Shown here piece after piece: positions 11,306 to 20,408 of a stretch of DNA of 64,000 bases (position 1 is its first letter; each line of letters begins with the position of its first letter). The DNA is from Leguminivora glycinivorella (taxonomy: Eukaryota; Arthropoda; Insecta; Lepidoptera; Tortricidae), in contig NC_062971.1 of the NCBI RefSeq assembly GCF_023078275.1, forward strand, positions 7,936,001 to 8,000,000, written 5' to 3'. The notes below the pieces were generated by a model, which worked only from the letters and a program-made list of their open reading frames with translations, made no database searches and was not told where the DNA came from. The translations under genes were made by a program, and so were the position numbers.

Positions 11306-12402
11306 TTAAGGTGCTTCGTCTGATCGTAAGGGTAGGTACTGGTGGCGTCTGCTGTACAGTGGCCTGCGTTGGGGAGCCGGTGCGGGGGCTGGCGCGGGCT
11401 CCACGGAAGACCGCGACTGCGCCTGCTGGCTTAGTGAACCTACAGGAATTGGGGTAACGGCATACCCTGCCGCTACTAAAGCTTGGAATTCCTCAGGAGT
11501 ATATGCCTTGTTATTTCTCGGAGGAGGCAAGTGAGCCCGCTGCTCATCAAGGCTCTGTCCGTGCTGCTCAATATTCACTTGTTCAGCCCTGGGCTGCTCT
11601 GCTCTGTACTGTTGCACTTCTTGTCTGTACTGTTGCGTCTCAAGTTTGAGGGGCTGGTCCACTCTCAGGGTCGGTTGTTGCCTTAGTGATTTCTTCGGGC
11701 CAAATTTTGGCTTACGTATATGGCAGAATGAGGTGGTTTTGTGGGATCAGCTCGGGTTTGTTCTAAACCTAAAGATTGTAAATCATAACGCGGTCGCTGC
11801 TCTGTTCCTCTGTACAGAGGTCGAAGGTAATATTGTTCCCCAAGAACTGGAGTCGGTTGAGGTGAGGCACGAACTTCTTCTGATGCAGGCTGTTCGTAGT
11901 ACTTGACTGCGCGCAATTTCTCAGGCTCAGGGAACCTCTTCAAATAAGTGACAGGCCTTTCTATGCTGGATGCAGAGATTCTTTGAGGTTCTTGCCTGAC
12001 AGGCTGAAGTCTAGGAGCTTCGATGATCCTGTATTGTTTAGGAGTAGCTTCAACCTGTTGGTATTGAGGAACAAATCGGTAATTGATTTGAGCGCGCGAT
12101 TGTTGTAATTTGGGCGCTGGTACAATCTTAAGACCTTGAGGTTCTGTGTTTTGGTAAAAAACTTGTTGAGCGGCAGCTGGAGTTGGCTGAATCGGAGTAT
12201 AGCGGAGAGCTTGTACAGTCCTTTGGGCTTGAGGCTGAGGAGCTGGCCTGTACAGTTGTTGTTGCTGAGGCTGTTGTTGTTGGACATTGGTTGTCTCTAT
12301 TAAGTACTGTTGCGGGGCGGTTGAAGCCTGGGGCGGAGTGATTTGGACCTTAGAACGGAGCTTAGTTGGCTTTTTGCTCGGCTTAGTGATGTACCTGTCC
12401 AC
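11306..12402 (-). CDS. last exon of secreted Gln/Pro-rich protein (one frameshift)
   Basis: The exon opens after a good acceptor (TATTACAG at 12403-12410 read in reverse) and in phase 0 from the preceding exon. It encodes about 365 residues dominated by Gln, Pro, Arg, Tyr and Ala: a basic start (VDRYITKPSKKPTKLRSK), then polyglutamine runs near residues 35-50, many Tyr-containing QY/RY pairs, and a C-terminal segment with YTPEEFQALVAAGY, VTPIPVG and an (AP)n run before the stop at 11306-11308. The composition suggests a structural cuticle or matrix protein; no chitin-binding RR consensus is visible. The first 239 codons and the last ~130 are in different frames. The shift lies near 11715-11725 at an AAAA run, where one extra A would rejoin them. 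I do not recognise a named gene. Confidence 0.75.
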
Positions 12403-12533
12403 CTGTAATATTAGAAAATAATATTATTTTGTATACGAGTACATACTGTACCTAAGTTACTTTCACGAAATTATAATATTAAGTAGGGAGAAATTAAGAT
12501 TTTTTTAATAAATTTAAAATTTGTTATCTGTAC

Positions 12534-12767
12534 CTGTTGATACTGAGGTGCAACACTCTGCGTGGAGACCTGTTGGATCTGTTGTTGAGCGTAGGGCCCC
12601 TGGTCTTGTCCCACAGGCTGCCCGAGCAGCGCCAGGAGTTCTCTGATCAAAGGAGCTGGGACTGGAACCGGTATCGCTAACCGACAAGGCCGCGCCGACG
12701 GACGCTTCGCCGCCGTTGGCGGAGAAGTGGGGACGGGTGATCACGGCGTGGATGGGTGCAGAGATAC
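12534..12767 (-). CDS. exon 5 of secreted Gln/Pro-rich protein (frame problem)
   Basis: Bounded by a strong acceptor (ACTTTCAG before 12767) and a donor (CAACAG then GTACAG at 12533). The 3' two-thirds reads IPVPVPAPLIRELLALLGQP then Gln-rich sequence, in phase 0 with the last exon. That frame meets a TGA nine codons after the acceptor. Another frame is open at the 5' end and reads SAPIHAVITRPHFSANGGE. Either one G too many near 12680 plus a phase slip at the exon 4/5 junction, or use of a later acceptor after GGCGAAG (about 12725), would repair it. The second option solves both problems at once but gives a less natural peptide. Confidence 0.65.
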
Positions 12768-12955
12768 CTGAAAGTAAAAAAAGCGATTTAAATACTGTTG
12801 AAAAAATTGACACTAACACACTTCCTGCTGCTGTAAATGAGTGTAGGTAGATACATTGAGAATTTAAATCATTTTGTATCGAATCGTTCGGCCCATTGGA
12901 GAGGCGATCACTACGCAAATAAATTGATTAGTGTTCATATTATACTATAAATAAA

Positions 12956-13131
12956 TCATACTAATATTATAAATGGGAAAGTGTGTGTCTGTTTGTTTGT
13001 CCGTCTTTCACGGCCAAACGGAGCGACGAATTGACGTGATTTTTTAAGTGGAGATAGTTGAAGGGATGGAGAGTGACATAGGCTACTTTTTGTCTCTCTC
13101 TAACGCGTTCGAAGCCGCGGCCAAAAGCTAG
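12956..13131 (+). mobile_element. short Helitron-like element, copy b
   Basis: 176 bp from TCATACTAATATTATAAATG to GCGGCCAAAAGCTAG, with A before and T after, as in the other copies. It lies in the intron between exons 4 and 5 of the Gln/Pro-rich gene. Confidence 0.75.
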
Positions 13132-13846
13132 TAAATAAATAATTGCAGTTACTATTTCAAAGGTACTTATTTATTTCGTTGGGAGTATTAATGAGTCTCT
13201 AGTTTAATAATGTAAATAGGGCTAAAATGTTACGGTGCTATTCAAAAAATACCCATTAAAGGATTCAGTTTCATTCAAACGATGATTAATTGATGACTTA
13301 TCAAATGTCAATAATTCCCTAATGTATTCTCCGCAAAAACTGGACCAATGCCGCGAAAATTGCACAAATCATGCTCCCAAAGCGGATTCAGGCTCACTTA
13401 GGCTCAAGTAATACTACTTAGTGGTGAGTAGGTTTTTTGCTCAACATGATAAATGTTATTCTTTGGGATTGAAATAAAAGATAAATCTTCTCACGTACCG
13501 CACTTATCGAAATTGAAATCCGATTTCATACCCGGAATATACTTATTCCTTAATGGCTTACTCGTAGATTTGCAATAAGGAAAAGTTATGAATGTGAAAT
13601 AAAATAACCTATATGGCTCTTTCCCTTGCGAATTTATTTTGTGCCTGTCTGAATAAGATAATATTACTGTAAAACGGTTTAATAATTTGCAATATTTTAC
13701 TTATCCTTGCTGAAAAAGGTTATGTCTTCTTCATTTTGCAACTTTTTAAAAATTGAATCAACTTACTAAAGCTAAATGTTAAAGATATTTTCTAGGTTAT
13801 ATTTTTTAAAAGGTGTCGTTGCAGAGAATGAATTCATAAAACATCT
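13132..13846. other. intron sequence, nothing recognised
   Basis: AT-rich intron of the minus-strand gene. No repeat or exon found. Confidence 0.4.
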
Positions 13847-13943
13847 CTACAAAGTAGAACTGCTGCAAATTCTCCTTGTGCTGTGGCTGCGGGTCGCTGA
13901 ACAGCTGCTCTGCAGCTGCTGCCCGCTGCTGATTGGTACTTTA
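13847..13943 (-). pseudogene. tandem partial duplicate of exon 4
   Basis: About 97 bp matching 13987-14081 with roughly ten differences, 140 bp away in the same orientation. On the minus strand it contains the codons for PISSGQQLQ and, after a 2-bp insertion, FSDPQPQHKENLQQFYFVE. The insertion breaks the frame, and similarity stops right after the FVE codons, before the exon 4 donor. The duplicate therefore lacks both its own splice sites and an intact frame. It looks like a local duplication that is now intron sequence. Confidence 0.7.
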
Positions 13944-13966
13944 AAGGATTAAGAAGAGAATATAAC

Positions 13967-14162
13967 CTGTCGCGCAGTCTGCGGCTCTACAAAGTAGAAC
14001 TGCTGCAGATTCTCCTTATGCTGCGGCTGCGGGTCGCTGAACAGCTGCTGCAGCTGCTGCCCGCTGCTGATCGGTGCTTTTCTCTCCGGCTGCAGCTCCA
14101 GCAGTTCCTGGGCGTTGAGGGAGTACACCTGGCCTGGCCGGTACTCCTCCGTGGCAGAGCGG
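13967..14162 (-). CDS. exon 4 of secreted Gln/Pro-rich protein
   Basis: 196 bp, from an acceptor (AATATTTCAG, read in reverse) to a donor CGACAG|GTTATA, which is weak at positions 3-6. It encodes about 65 residues beginning RSATEEYRPGQVYSLNAQEL and ending VEPQTARQ, rich in Gln, Glu and Leu and GC-rich against its flanks. The open frame needs two bases from the preceding exon, whereas exon 3 as drawn supplies one. The reading frame itself is convincing because the alternative phase hits a stop before the donor. Confidence 0.75.
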
Positions 14163-14658
14163 CTGAAATATTGAGTTATAAGGGTTACTTCAAACATTCA
14201 TATTTTTGTCCTATTTAAATCTTAACACGTTATTATTCGGTTATTGTCATACTTTATAATGTAGTTTCATTTTAAAGACACGATTCTAAGAATTACTTAA
14301 TTTTATATGGAATTAACTGAAAAATAATATCATAATTTAGATTTGTTTGTGCCGTCAACAATGCTAGGTATATAATAATTGAACATTTGTTTGAGTTTTA
14401 ATGTATTAATTAAGTGGGTACATGCTATAAATCTTCTAGCCTTACTAGATATTCCAGAAATCTTTTGTTGTGTATAAACTCTCAAAAAATACGTTAGATA
14501 TAAAAATAGTTACAAAAAATATTTGAATTAAGATATTAACATATTCAAGAGAACAACTTTGTAGATTAAGAGAAACTGACAATATAGTGTGGATTTAAGA
14601 CAATATAAATCAAACATTGTAACTATTGACTCCAGTAAGGGCCTAAAGTAAATTCTAA

Positions 14659-14770
14659 TTAATGGACTCCGACGATTGATATAATGAAGGCGTCCGTCAA
14701 GTGAATATTGAGACCCGAATCAGTCCGAGTGATATTGGGATCTGGAACGTTTATTTGAGGCCAGTGCCCT
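14659..14770 (-). CDS. possible alternative terminal exon
   Basis: After a good acceptor (CATTGCCAGTTTCAG, read in reverse) one frame stays open for 36 codons to a TAA at 14659-14661: GHWPQINVPDPNITRTDSGL, continuing to end IVGVH. It needs two bases from upstream, the same phase as exon 4, so it could replace exon 4 as an alternative 3' end. The peptide lacks the Gln-rich character of the other exons. It may be chance. Confidence 0.25.
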
Positions 14771-15094
14771 CTGAAACTGGCAATGAGATAAAAGAAAGGA
14801 TTTCAGACAAATGAAAGCAAGGCCTGGTTGGCACGTAGCCAATAAAACCTGAATAAATTAGCATTTATTTAAAAAAACTTCGTCTCAACTGTTAGCTACG
14901 AGCAAATAAAACTTGAACATCAAAGGATTCGGCTTGTTGATATTGAAGAATCAAGTTAGGTAAATATTTGTCAACGATGCCCATTCAAAATGTACGATAC
15001 CTGAATGAAATCGTTTAGATTTTATTCTAATATCAGTGTAAATTTGAATGGACTTGTATTATTTGGAATTGCAGGCGTCTATAGAATACTGTGA

Positions 15095-15150
15095 CTGCTT
15101 ACCATCAGCCGGACATGCGACTTGTTTGCCACCGTGGTATAAGATAAAGA
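15095..15150 (+). mobile_element. LINE-type repeat 3' scrap
   Basis: GACTGCTTACCATCAGCCGG followed by CTTGTTTGCCACCG matches the 3' end of the repeat at 32030-32468. It lies just outside exon 3 of the minus-strand gene and creates a decoy donor-like site (GTAAGC on the minus strand). Confidence 0.5.
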
Positions 15151-15158
15151 ATAGTTAC

Positions 15159-15207
15159 CTGAGTCCCGGTCATCGTCTTGAGGCTCTTCAACAGGTGCTA
15201 CTTGTTC
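15159..15207 (-). CDS. exon 3 of secreted Gln/Pro-rich protein
   Basis: 49 bp between the acceptor TTATATTTTCAG and the donor CTCAG|GTAACT on the minus strand. It encodes EQVAPVEEPQDDDRDS plus one base. Only the frame that continues from exon 2 (phase 0) is open. Its acidic, Gln/Pro composition fits its neighbours. The end phase (1) does not fit exon 4 (needs 2), so a short exon between 15158 and 14163 may have been missed or one base is lost here. Confidence 0.65.
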
Positions 15208-15619
15208 CTGAAAATATAAATAAAAACGTAAAAAATTATAGGCATTCAGAAAATCATCGACTACTCGTTTCATTAATTATTCGGTACTAGAGTCTGAGAC
15301 GCGGTAGATAACAGTCGTCAAATACTTATTGGAATTCGATAGAATTTTATTGAGCTTAAAATTTATAAGTACTGTGAAAAATTCAGCACATCTCAAAGTC
15401 TTAAAGAAAGAACAGTAAAAATGCACTTCGAATTGGTGCTGAAATATCTGGATGGGTTTTTAACACGGCACTGCTTTTAATCCAATGGCCGATATGGAAT
15501 TAACGTCCAGGGATCCCATTCCTATTGCTTAAACTACGGAAAAGCGCCTTAGGGAGAGATTCGAACTTTAAAGTACACACTTATGGCAAATGATACATTT
15601 TTATGGGCTCTGGGTGTTA

Positions 15620-16035
15620 CACAATTAGCACTGCAAATTTTGAGAAATAAAAAACTGTGTATTTTCTTGAAAATCAGATTATTTTTATTAGATATGTATT
15701 CAAACATGATAATCACAAGTTAAAACTAGATGGTTTGTAGGTATTTAGGAAAATATATCAAATAATAAAAAAATGTGAACCACAGGAGTGACAGCTATTC
15801 CACAGAATAGATACAAAATTAGCATTGTTCATTTTAAGTACTGAAAACCTTATATTTTCTTTTAAATCACATGATTTTTTATTAACTACTCTTCAAACAA
15901 GAGTATCATAATTAAAAACTAGATAGTTTCTTGGTATTTAAGAAAATATAAAAAATAATAACAAAATATTGACCACAGGAGCGACAGCTATTCCACAGAA
16001 TTGAGCTAAATCAGTTTTAGCACAAAAAGTACTCT
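15620..16035. repeat. tandem subterminal repeats of the DDE-type element
   Basis: Two full units of about 194 bp (from 15623 and 15817) and the start of a third. Each carries the pair ACCACAGGAGYGACAGCTAT and TCCACAGAAT. The related words CCACAGGA, TCCACAGAA and CCACAGAAAAGAT recur at the other side of the element (about 18895-19200). Such clusters next to the ends of a DNA transposon are usual transposase binding sites. Confidence 0.55.
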
Positions 16036-16256
16036 TATATCTATTTTTATTTCAATAAGATTCTGAAATCTAATAGACGTGTATCAAAATAAACGAATAA
16101 AAAATCAATAATGATATGATTGTATGAAAAACAATTGTCTTTAGAAATTATTTCAGTTTGACCACTGGAGATTTCCTGTGGTCAAACTGAATTCGTTTAG
16201 TTTTATAACGTGAACGTGAATGATGATATTTATTGATTTAATATTCTGATATTTAA

Positions 16257-18131
16257 TCAAAAAATATCTTCATCACTGTCGTCATCAATGTTCAATGTTG
16301 CAATGTTTTTTTTTATCTTTTTTGGGGCCAAATCAGAGTCATCGCAGAATGTATTACGAAAATAAGGTCTCTTCCTAGGTGTAAGAGGTTCAGGTATATG
16401 TGTTGGAGGCTCTGGTGTTGGGGGCGTTCTAGGTCCAGTGACAGTCGAAGCGTCAGGCGTTAGGGGACTAGGAGTTGGCCTAGGAGGATCTGAATTAGAA
16501 GAAGCTGGGCTAGGAGGATTTGAATTAGAAGACGCTGGCCTAGGAGGATCTGAATTAGAAGAAGCTGGCCTAGGAGGATATGAATGGCCAGAAGACACAT
16601 GACCGGTAGAGTCAAAACTGTAACGGACAGGACTAGATGCAGCTGAATTCGAAAGATCTGGTACATAATTAAGTTGCTCAGAATGGGCTCTTGTTGATTG
16701 AGTTCTCAAACTTGTGACACTTGGCATAATGATCTGTCCTAGTTTATAATGCGGACATTCAACATAAGCTGGACAAGTTATACAACTTAATCTCCTAGCC
16801 TGAAGTAAATCTGGTTTTATTTTGCTCCACGCAATTTGATGTATCTGAAATGTTCCTCTGAAAGGTCGCAGTTTACAAGCTGCTGCTAATTGTTGAATTT
16901 CATCAACAAACTCGTCATCAATCCGAATAATATTTATATTTTTAATATTATGTTTCAGGCATTCAAAGAAACCGTCGATTCCTGTGATGTCCTTGCCATT
17001 TGCGACTGCATTATCACATACGCGTTTGATGCACCCACCAACGCCATCAGGTGCCCCCTTGCCATGGCCTGCCTCACTAAAGTGCCAAATAATAGTGTCA
17101 GCTTGAGAAATTTTACTTATATATTTGGCGATCATAAAGAACATAGTTTTATTTCTGTATTGGGTGGATGGTCCATCACTTAATATATGCAGGAAGGATA
17201 AGGCTGGCGTCAAGGATTTCATTTTCTCTATTACGGGCTTAAGATGAGCGCAGATAAGGACTGGGTCATGTCTCAAATTTTCAGACACAGTACAAAATGA
17301 TGTTGCTTTTACTCGGTTCTCCGGAGGGTGAGAGTCGCTTGAATAATAAACACATGTGTGCAGGGAAAGTTGAGCTTTGGATCCGCCAAAATGTGCTGAC
17401 TGAACTTCTTCCCCATATTTGCATCCGTAGTTTTCTGAGAAGTCGATATGAAGTAATCCTTCTGAGGGTGACATATTATGTTTTATGAAGCGAACAGCTT
17501 TAAACTGGTTGATAATATTGGCTAAATGTTGCATGAATTTGGGTAAATTCGATCGAAAAACTTGTATTAGCAATCGTTGGGTTGTTCTTACAGTTTCTTT
17601 TATTGTTTTCTTACACTGTTTTTCTTGACCCCTAGTAGTCACCGTAACATTTTTTGTAATCCATCTTTGGTAAATAATTGTGTCACTTAAATCAGTGCTA
17701 TCAATATCAATATCCTTTGAGCGGCATTGTAAGCATTTTCGTTCTAAACAAGATACACTAAGAATTTTATTGCAGCAAAGTGATTTAGCAACATCAGTGG
17801 CTGATGAATAAGGCAATATTTTTGCTTTATGTAAAGCTTGTGCAATAAAATCATTATTCGCGTGAAGAGCACACAAACAAGTGTTTCTTGAAGCCGCTTT
17901 AGGTAAAACGACCCAAAATGGACGACATCGTCGAAAAGTTTCATATGATACGATTACTCCCGTTTTGTTGAGAAACGTCTTATGAAGGTTAAAGAGTGAA
18001 TCATTCAAAAGTCGTATTTGCTTTTTCACTTGTCTTCGCGTAATGGTTTCCTTTTTCCCAGCTGTTAATCTACTATTTTCATCGTCAAGTAAGAATTCTG
18101 TAATTTGCTTTCGTATTGCCTCCTTCGATTT
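16257..18131 (-). CDS. DDE-like transposase, main part
   Basis: A 590-codon open frame plus an in-frame 5' extension to about 18131 with LLDDENSRLTAGKKETITRR. Counting from the Met at 18029: CLCALH at 51-56 and C85, C86, C94, C99, C102 form probable zinc-binding clusters; HIDFSENYGCKYGEEVQSAHF at 194 contains D196; HILSDGPSTQYR at 281 contains D285; HFSEAGHGKGAPDGVGG begins at 316. Spaced acidic residues in an RNase-H-like order suggest a DDE/DDD cut-and-paste transposase. I recognise this as a widespread family of uncharacterised insect, cnidarian and fish proteins but cannot assign it to a named superfamily. CITCPAYVECP near 410 is another Cys cluster. The tail is Pro/Ser-rich with 10-residue repeats and ends acidic. 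It joins the upstream frame (18065-18623) through a frameshift. Confidence 0.75.
   Translation of the reverse strand, partial: KSKEAIRKQITEFLLDDENSRLTAGKKETITRRQVKKQIRLLNDSLFNLHKTFLNKTGVIVSYETFRRCRPFWVVLPKAASRNTCLCALHANNDFIAQALHKAKILPYSSATDVAKSLCCNKILSVSCLERKCLQCRSKDIDIDSTDLSDTIIYQRWITKNVTVTTRGQEKQCKKTIKETVRTTQRLLIQVFRSNLPKFMQHLANIINQFKAVRFIKHNMSPSEGLLHIDFSENYGCKYGEEVQSAHFGGSKAQLSLHTCVYYSSDSHPPENRVKATSFCTVSENLRHDPVLICAHLKPVIEKMKSLTPALSFLHILSDGPSTQYRNKTMFFMIAKYISKISQADTIIWHFSEAGHGKGAPDGVGGCIKRVCDNAVANGKDITGIDGFFECLKHNIKNINIIRIDDEFVDEIQQLAAACKLRPFRGTFQIHQIAWSKIKPDLLQARRLSCITCPAYVECPHYKLGQIIMPSVTSLRTQSTRAHSEQLNYVPDLSNSAASSPVRYSFDSTGHVSSGHSYPPRPASSNSDPPRPASSNSNPPSPASSNSDPPRPTPSPLTPDASTVTGPRTPPTPEPPTHIPEPLTPRKRPYFRNTFCDDSDLAPKKIKKNIATLNIDDDSDEDIF
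16480..16585 (-). repeat. 30-bp coding tandem repeat in the transposase tail
   Basis: About 3.5 copies of a 30-bp unit (plus strand GGCCTAGGAGGATCTGAATT and ten further bases) encode PPRPASSNSD-type decapeptides. The period is a multiple of three, so copy number can change without breaking the frame. Confidence 0.75.
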
Positions 18132-18623
18132 TCAGTCTTATCATCTTTCTTCCTTTTTAGTCTTAATAAACGCATCCTATATTTAGCCAATTTTTTCTCA
18201 AGACCATCCAATCTTTTTGACAGACGCATATTTTTAGCTTTTAATAGGCGTCTATTTCGTGCGCTGACCTTCCTTCCTACAGCTATTCGTGAAAACGATG
18301 TACTCGGACTGGATGAAGGTGTTTCTTCTCTTAATATTTCCTCCGTCCGTTTTGTTAATTTTGCCTTCTCACGCCTTATCTTAGATTTTTCCCGCCACAC
18401 TTTTCGAATCTTCCTCTGTTCTCTTGGGGTAAAGTCCTTAATTGATTTCACTAGTCCTTCCTCTTTTTTTTTGGTATCTCTCCCTATCTTTCCTACGCCT
18501 GTCTTCAATAGCGGCTGTATCTAATTTCGCACGGCTTCTGCGCATACTCATTTTTTTTTGTTCACGCCTACGTTTTTTCTTCTCTTCTTCGCTCAACTGT
18601 ACAGTTCTTCTGCTTCTTGGCAT
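18065..18623 (-). CDS. N-terminal basic region of the DDE-like protein (frameshifted)
   Basis: The start is the ATG at 18621-18623, five bases after an acceptor GTTGTTTTTTCAG on the minus strand, and encodes MPRSRRTVQLSEEEKKKRRR. The frame changes near 18464-18475 at a nine-base T run (plus strand), after RRKDRERYQKK, and continues as KEEGLVKSIKDFTPREQRK. This is a highly basic Lys/Arg/Glu region with a coiled-coil-like RRLLKAKNMRLSKRLDGLEK, probably for DNA binding or dimerisation. A second break between about 18062 and 18131 is needed to enter the main transposase frame. Both breaks could be indel errors; if real, the copy is dead. Confidence 0.65.
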
Positions 18624-19329
18624 TCTAACTGAAAAAACAACAATATCTTCATGCCAATAAGCCCCAAACAAGCACCATTTTGCACGATTATTATCAAAAT
18701 TAGCGTGAACGAAGAAGTTATAATAAAGTGATTTTTTATATTATTAATTATTAAAATGGACTTATGTTTGCACCACGAAAACGAAAACATGATAACGAAA
18801 GCAATAACTCGAATCCACAAACATTCTCATTAAACTTCCACGCCATAATATATTAGAAATAAATATTTAGGTCATACACAGATATAGGTTTGTGTCTCTC
18901 CTGTGGACATATCTAAAGCAAAGGGCATAAAGTGTTTTAAGTACTAATTTTTCCGAATGGATTCATATTTAAATTGAACGGTGCCTTATTTTTTATGTCA
19001 TTGTGAGATAAAAACGTCAGTTGTGATGCACACACCCTGTAAAGTATTGACCACAGGAAAGATAACTTCCGTTATTTTAAATTAAAAAACCGTTCTGTGG
19101 ACATAGGTCTCTGGGGTGGACCAATTCCACGCGAGAGATCCGTGTCCACAGAAGTGACAAATTCAGCATACCACAGAAAAGATTTCCACAGAAGGGTTTT
19201 TTTAATACAAAAAATATCATTTGACGCATGTGTTTTGAGGTTAGAAGCCAAGCCGATTCGGTTATGCAAAATAGCCCTTCTGAGCTATTCTTAAGGCATA
19301 TTTAATAAATATTGAAATATTTACTTACC

Positions 19330-19450
19330 GATATACACAAATCACAGAAAAGATGCACCGATATCTGACATTTGGACTAACTATTTATCAAAAAGGTCGG
19401 GAGCACAATTCTCGCACTGTAACTCACGACCTTCAAAATGGCGACTGACA
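19330..19450 (-). other. possible 5' untranslated exon of the transposon
   Basis: A strong donor on the minus strand (TATATCG|GTAAGTAAAT at 19329) precedes the acceptor at 18629-18631 by about 700 bp. The sequence before the donor has no long open frame. This gives a plausible spliced leader for the transposase transcript. The upstream limit is a guess. Confidence 0.35.
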
Positions 19451-20222
19451 GCTTGAAAGTGTTGCCAGTATAATACTCCGTTGTTTATGGAAGTTTTTAT
19501 TATTTTAGTGATTTTGGTTGGATTTTTAAGGTCCACAGAGTAGTCGTTCAACCGTATAACCCTACGTTTATTGCCTCTCATGTCAAGAGGATTACAAATT
19601 TTGGAGCAAATGAATCGGAAAATTCAATTTCGTTAATGAACATAATTATTACACAAACCACACTAATTTGTTACGCTATAAATTTTAAAACTGTGATACG
19701 TTGAACTTGTTATCCAAGAATCTGAACAGCCCACAGATGGGACTTTTACCACCAATTTGTTTTTTTTTTCAGGTATTAATTTTGTTTTGTTTTATATCTG
19801 AGTAATCAATATTGTACACTAGATACTGTACAATGCATAAAAAAATATAACAAGATCCAGTGCGCAATTCTTTTTTTTTTTTTGGTCCGAACATGCGTTT
19901 GGGTATGACCCCTCTAGATACAATATGGGGTCGGATTAGTCAGTGTCAAATGACGTTTCCTAAAGAAGATGGTCTCTTTTGACAGTGATGTATTTAGAGC
20001 AGGTTGACCAGCACACTAACGTGATTATAGTCTATCGCGTCGGTGCGTCATTTTTGCACTTACAGAAAATACGCAGTGACGCGATAACCTATATAACGCT
20101 ACCGTGTTTTCCCGTCTGACATTTGACGTAGGCGACGACTTTAACGTAGCTGTCGAAATATTATATCCCGTCTCTGAAGTTCTGGTGACAGTGGATTTGA
20201 GTGTACTAAGAATTGGAATACG
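19451..20222. other. no gene seen
   Basis: Intronic sequence. A phrase TAGTCTATCGCGTCGGTGCGTC is loosely mirrored by CAGTGACGCGATAACCTATA about 50 bp later, perhaps a decayed fold-back element. Confidence 0.3.
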
Positions 20223-20225
20223 CTA

Positions 20226-20408
20226 TACTTCGTTTCTTTTAAGATTAGAATTATCTGTCAAACGGGTAAACAAAGAAGCAGTGGTCGTAGACCTTCCTTC
20301 TTCGATTTCGGCCGATACCACTGATTTCTTGGAACTTATGTACATAGTATTATAAGTTATAAGTTTGACAGTTTGACAGATAATTCTAATCTTAAAAGAA
20401 ACGAAGTA
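20226..20408. mobile_element. fold-back MITE with ~40-bp arms, TA target
   Basis: The arms at 20223-20263 and 20372-20412 are perfect inverted repeats (outer ends TATACTTCGTTTCTTTTAAG / CTTAAAAGAAACGAAGTATA). TA flanks both sides (20224-20225 and 20409-20410). The loop is about 108 bp. Short frames across it are structural by-products. Confidence 0.75.

Larger units (their letters stand above)
15600..19400 (-). mobile_element. DDE-type DNA transposon, ends not defined
   Basis: The unit comprises the subterminal repeats at 15620-16035, a hairpin at 16151-16190 (arms CAGTTTGACCAC / GTGGTCAAACTG), one minus-strand gene (16257-18623), a probable 5' untranslated exon near 19330-19450 and CCACAG-motif repeats at 18890-19200. 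Terminal inverted repeats and target duplication were searched for by eye and not found, so the outer limits are approximate. It lies in intron 2 of the Gln/Pro-rich gene in the same orientation. Confidence 0.55.

Noticed and set aside
15095..15112. Strong donor GTAAGC downstream of exon 3 on the minus strand
   Set aside because: It lies in a LINE-derived scrap, ends in a phase that does not fix the exon 3/4 mismatch, and would add peptide unlike the rest of the protein.
18105..18660. Long plus-strand frames over the transposase N-terminus
   Set aside because: They mirror the Lys/Arg-rich minus-strand coding sequence and read as Leu/Phe/Ser-rich antisense.
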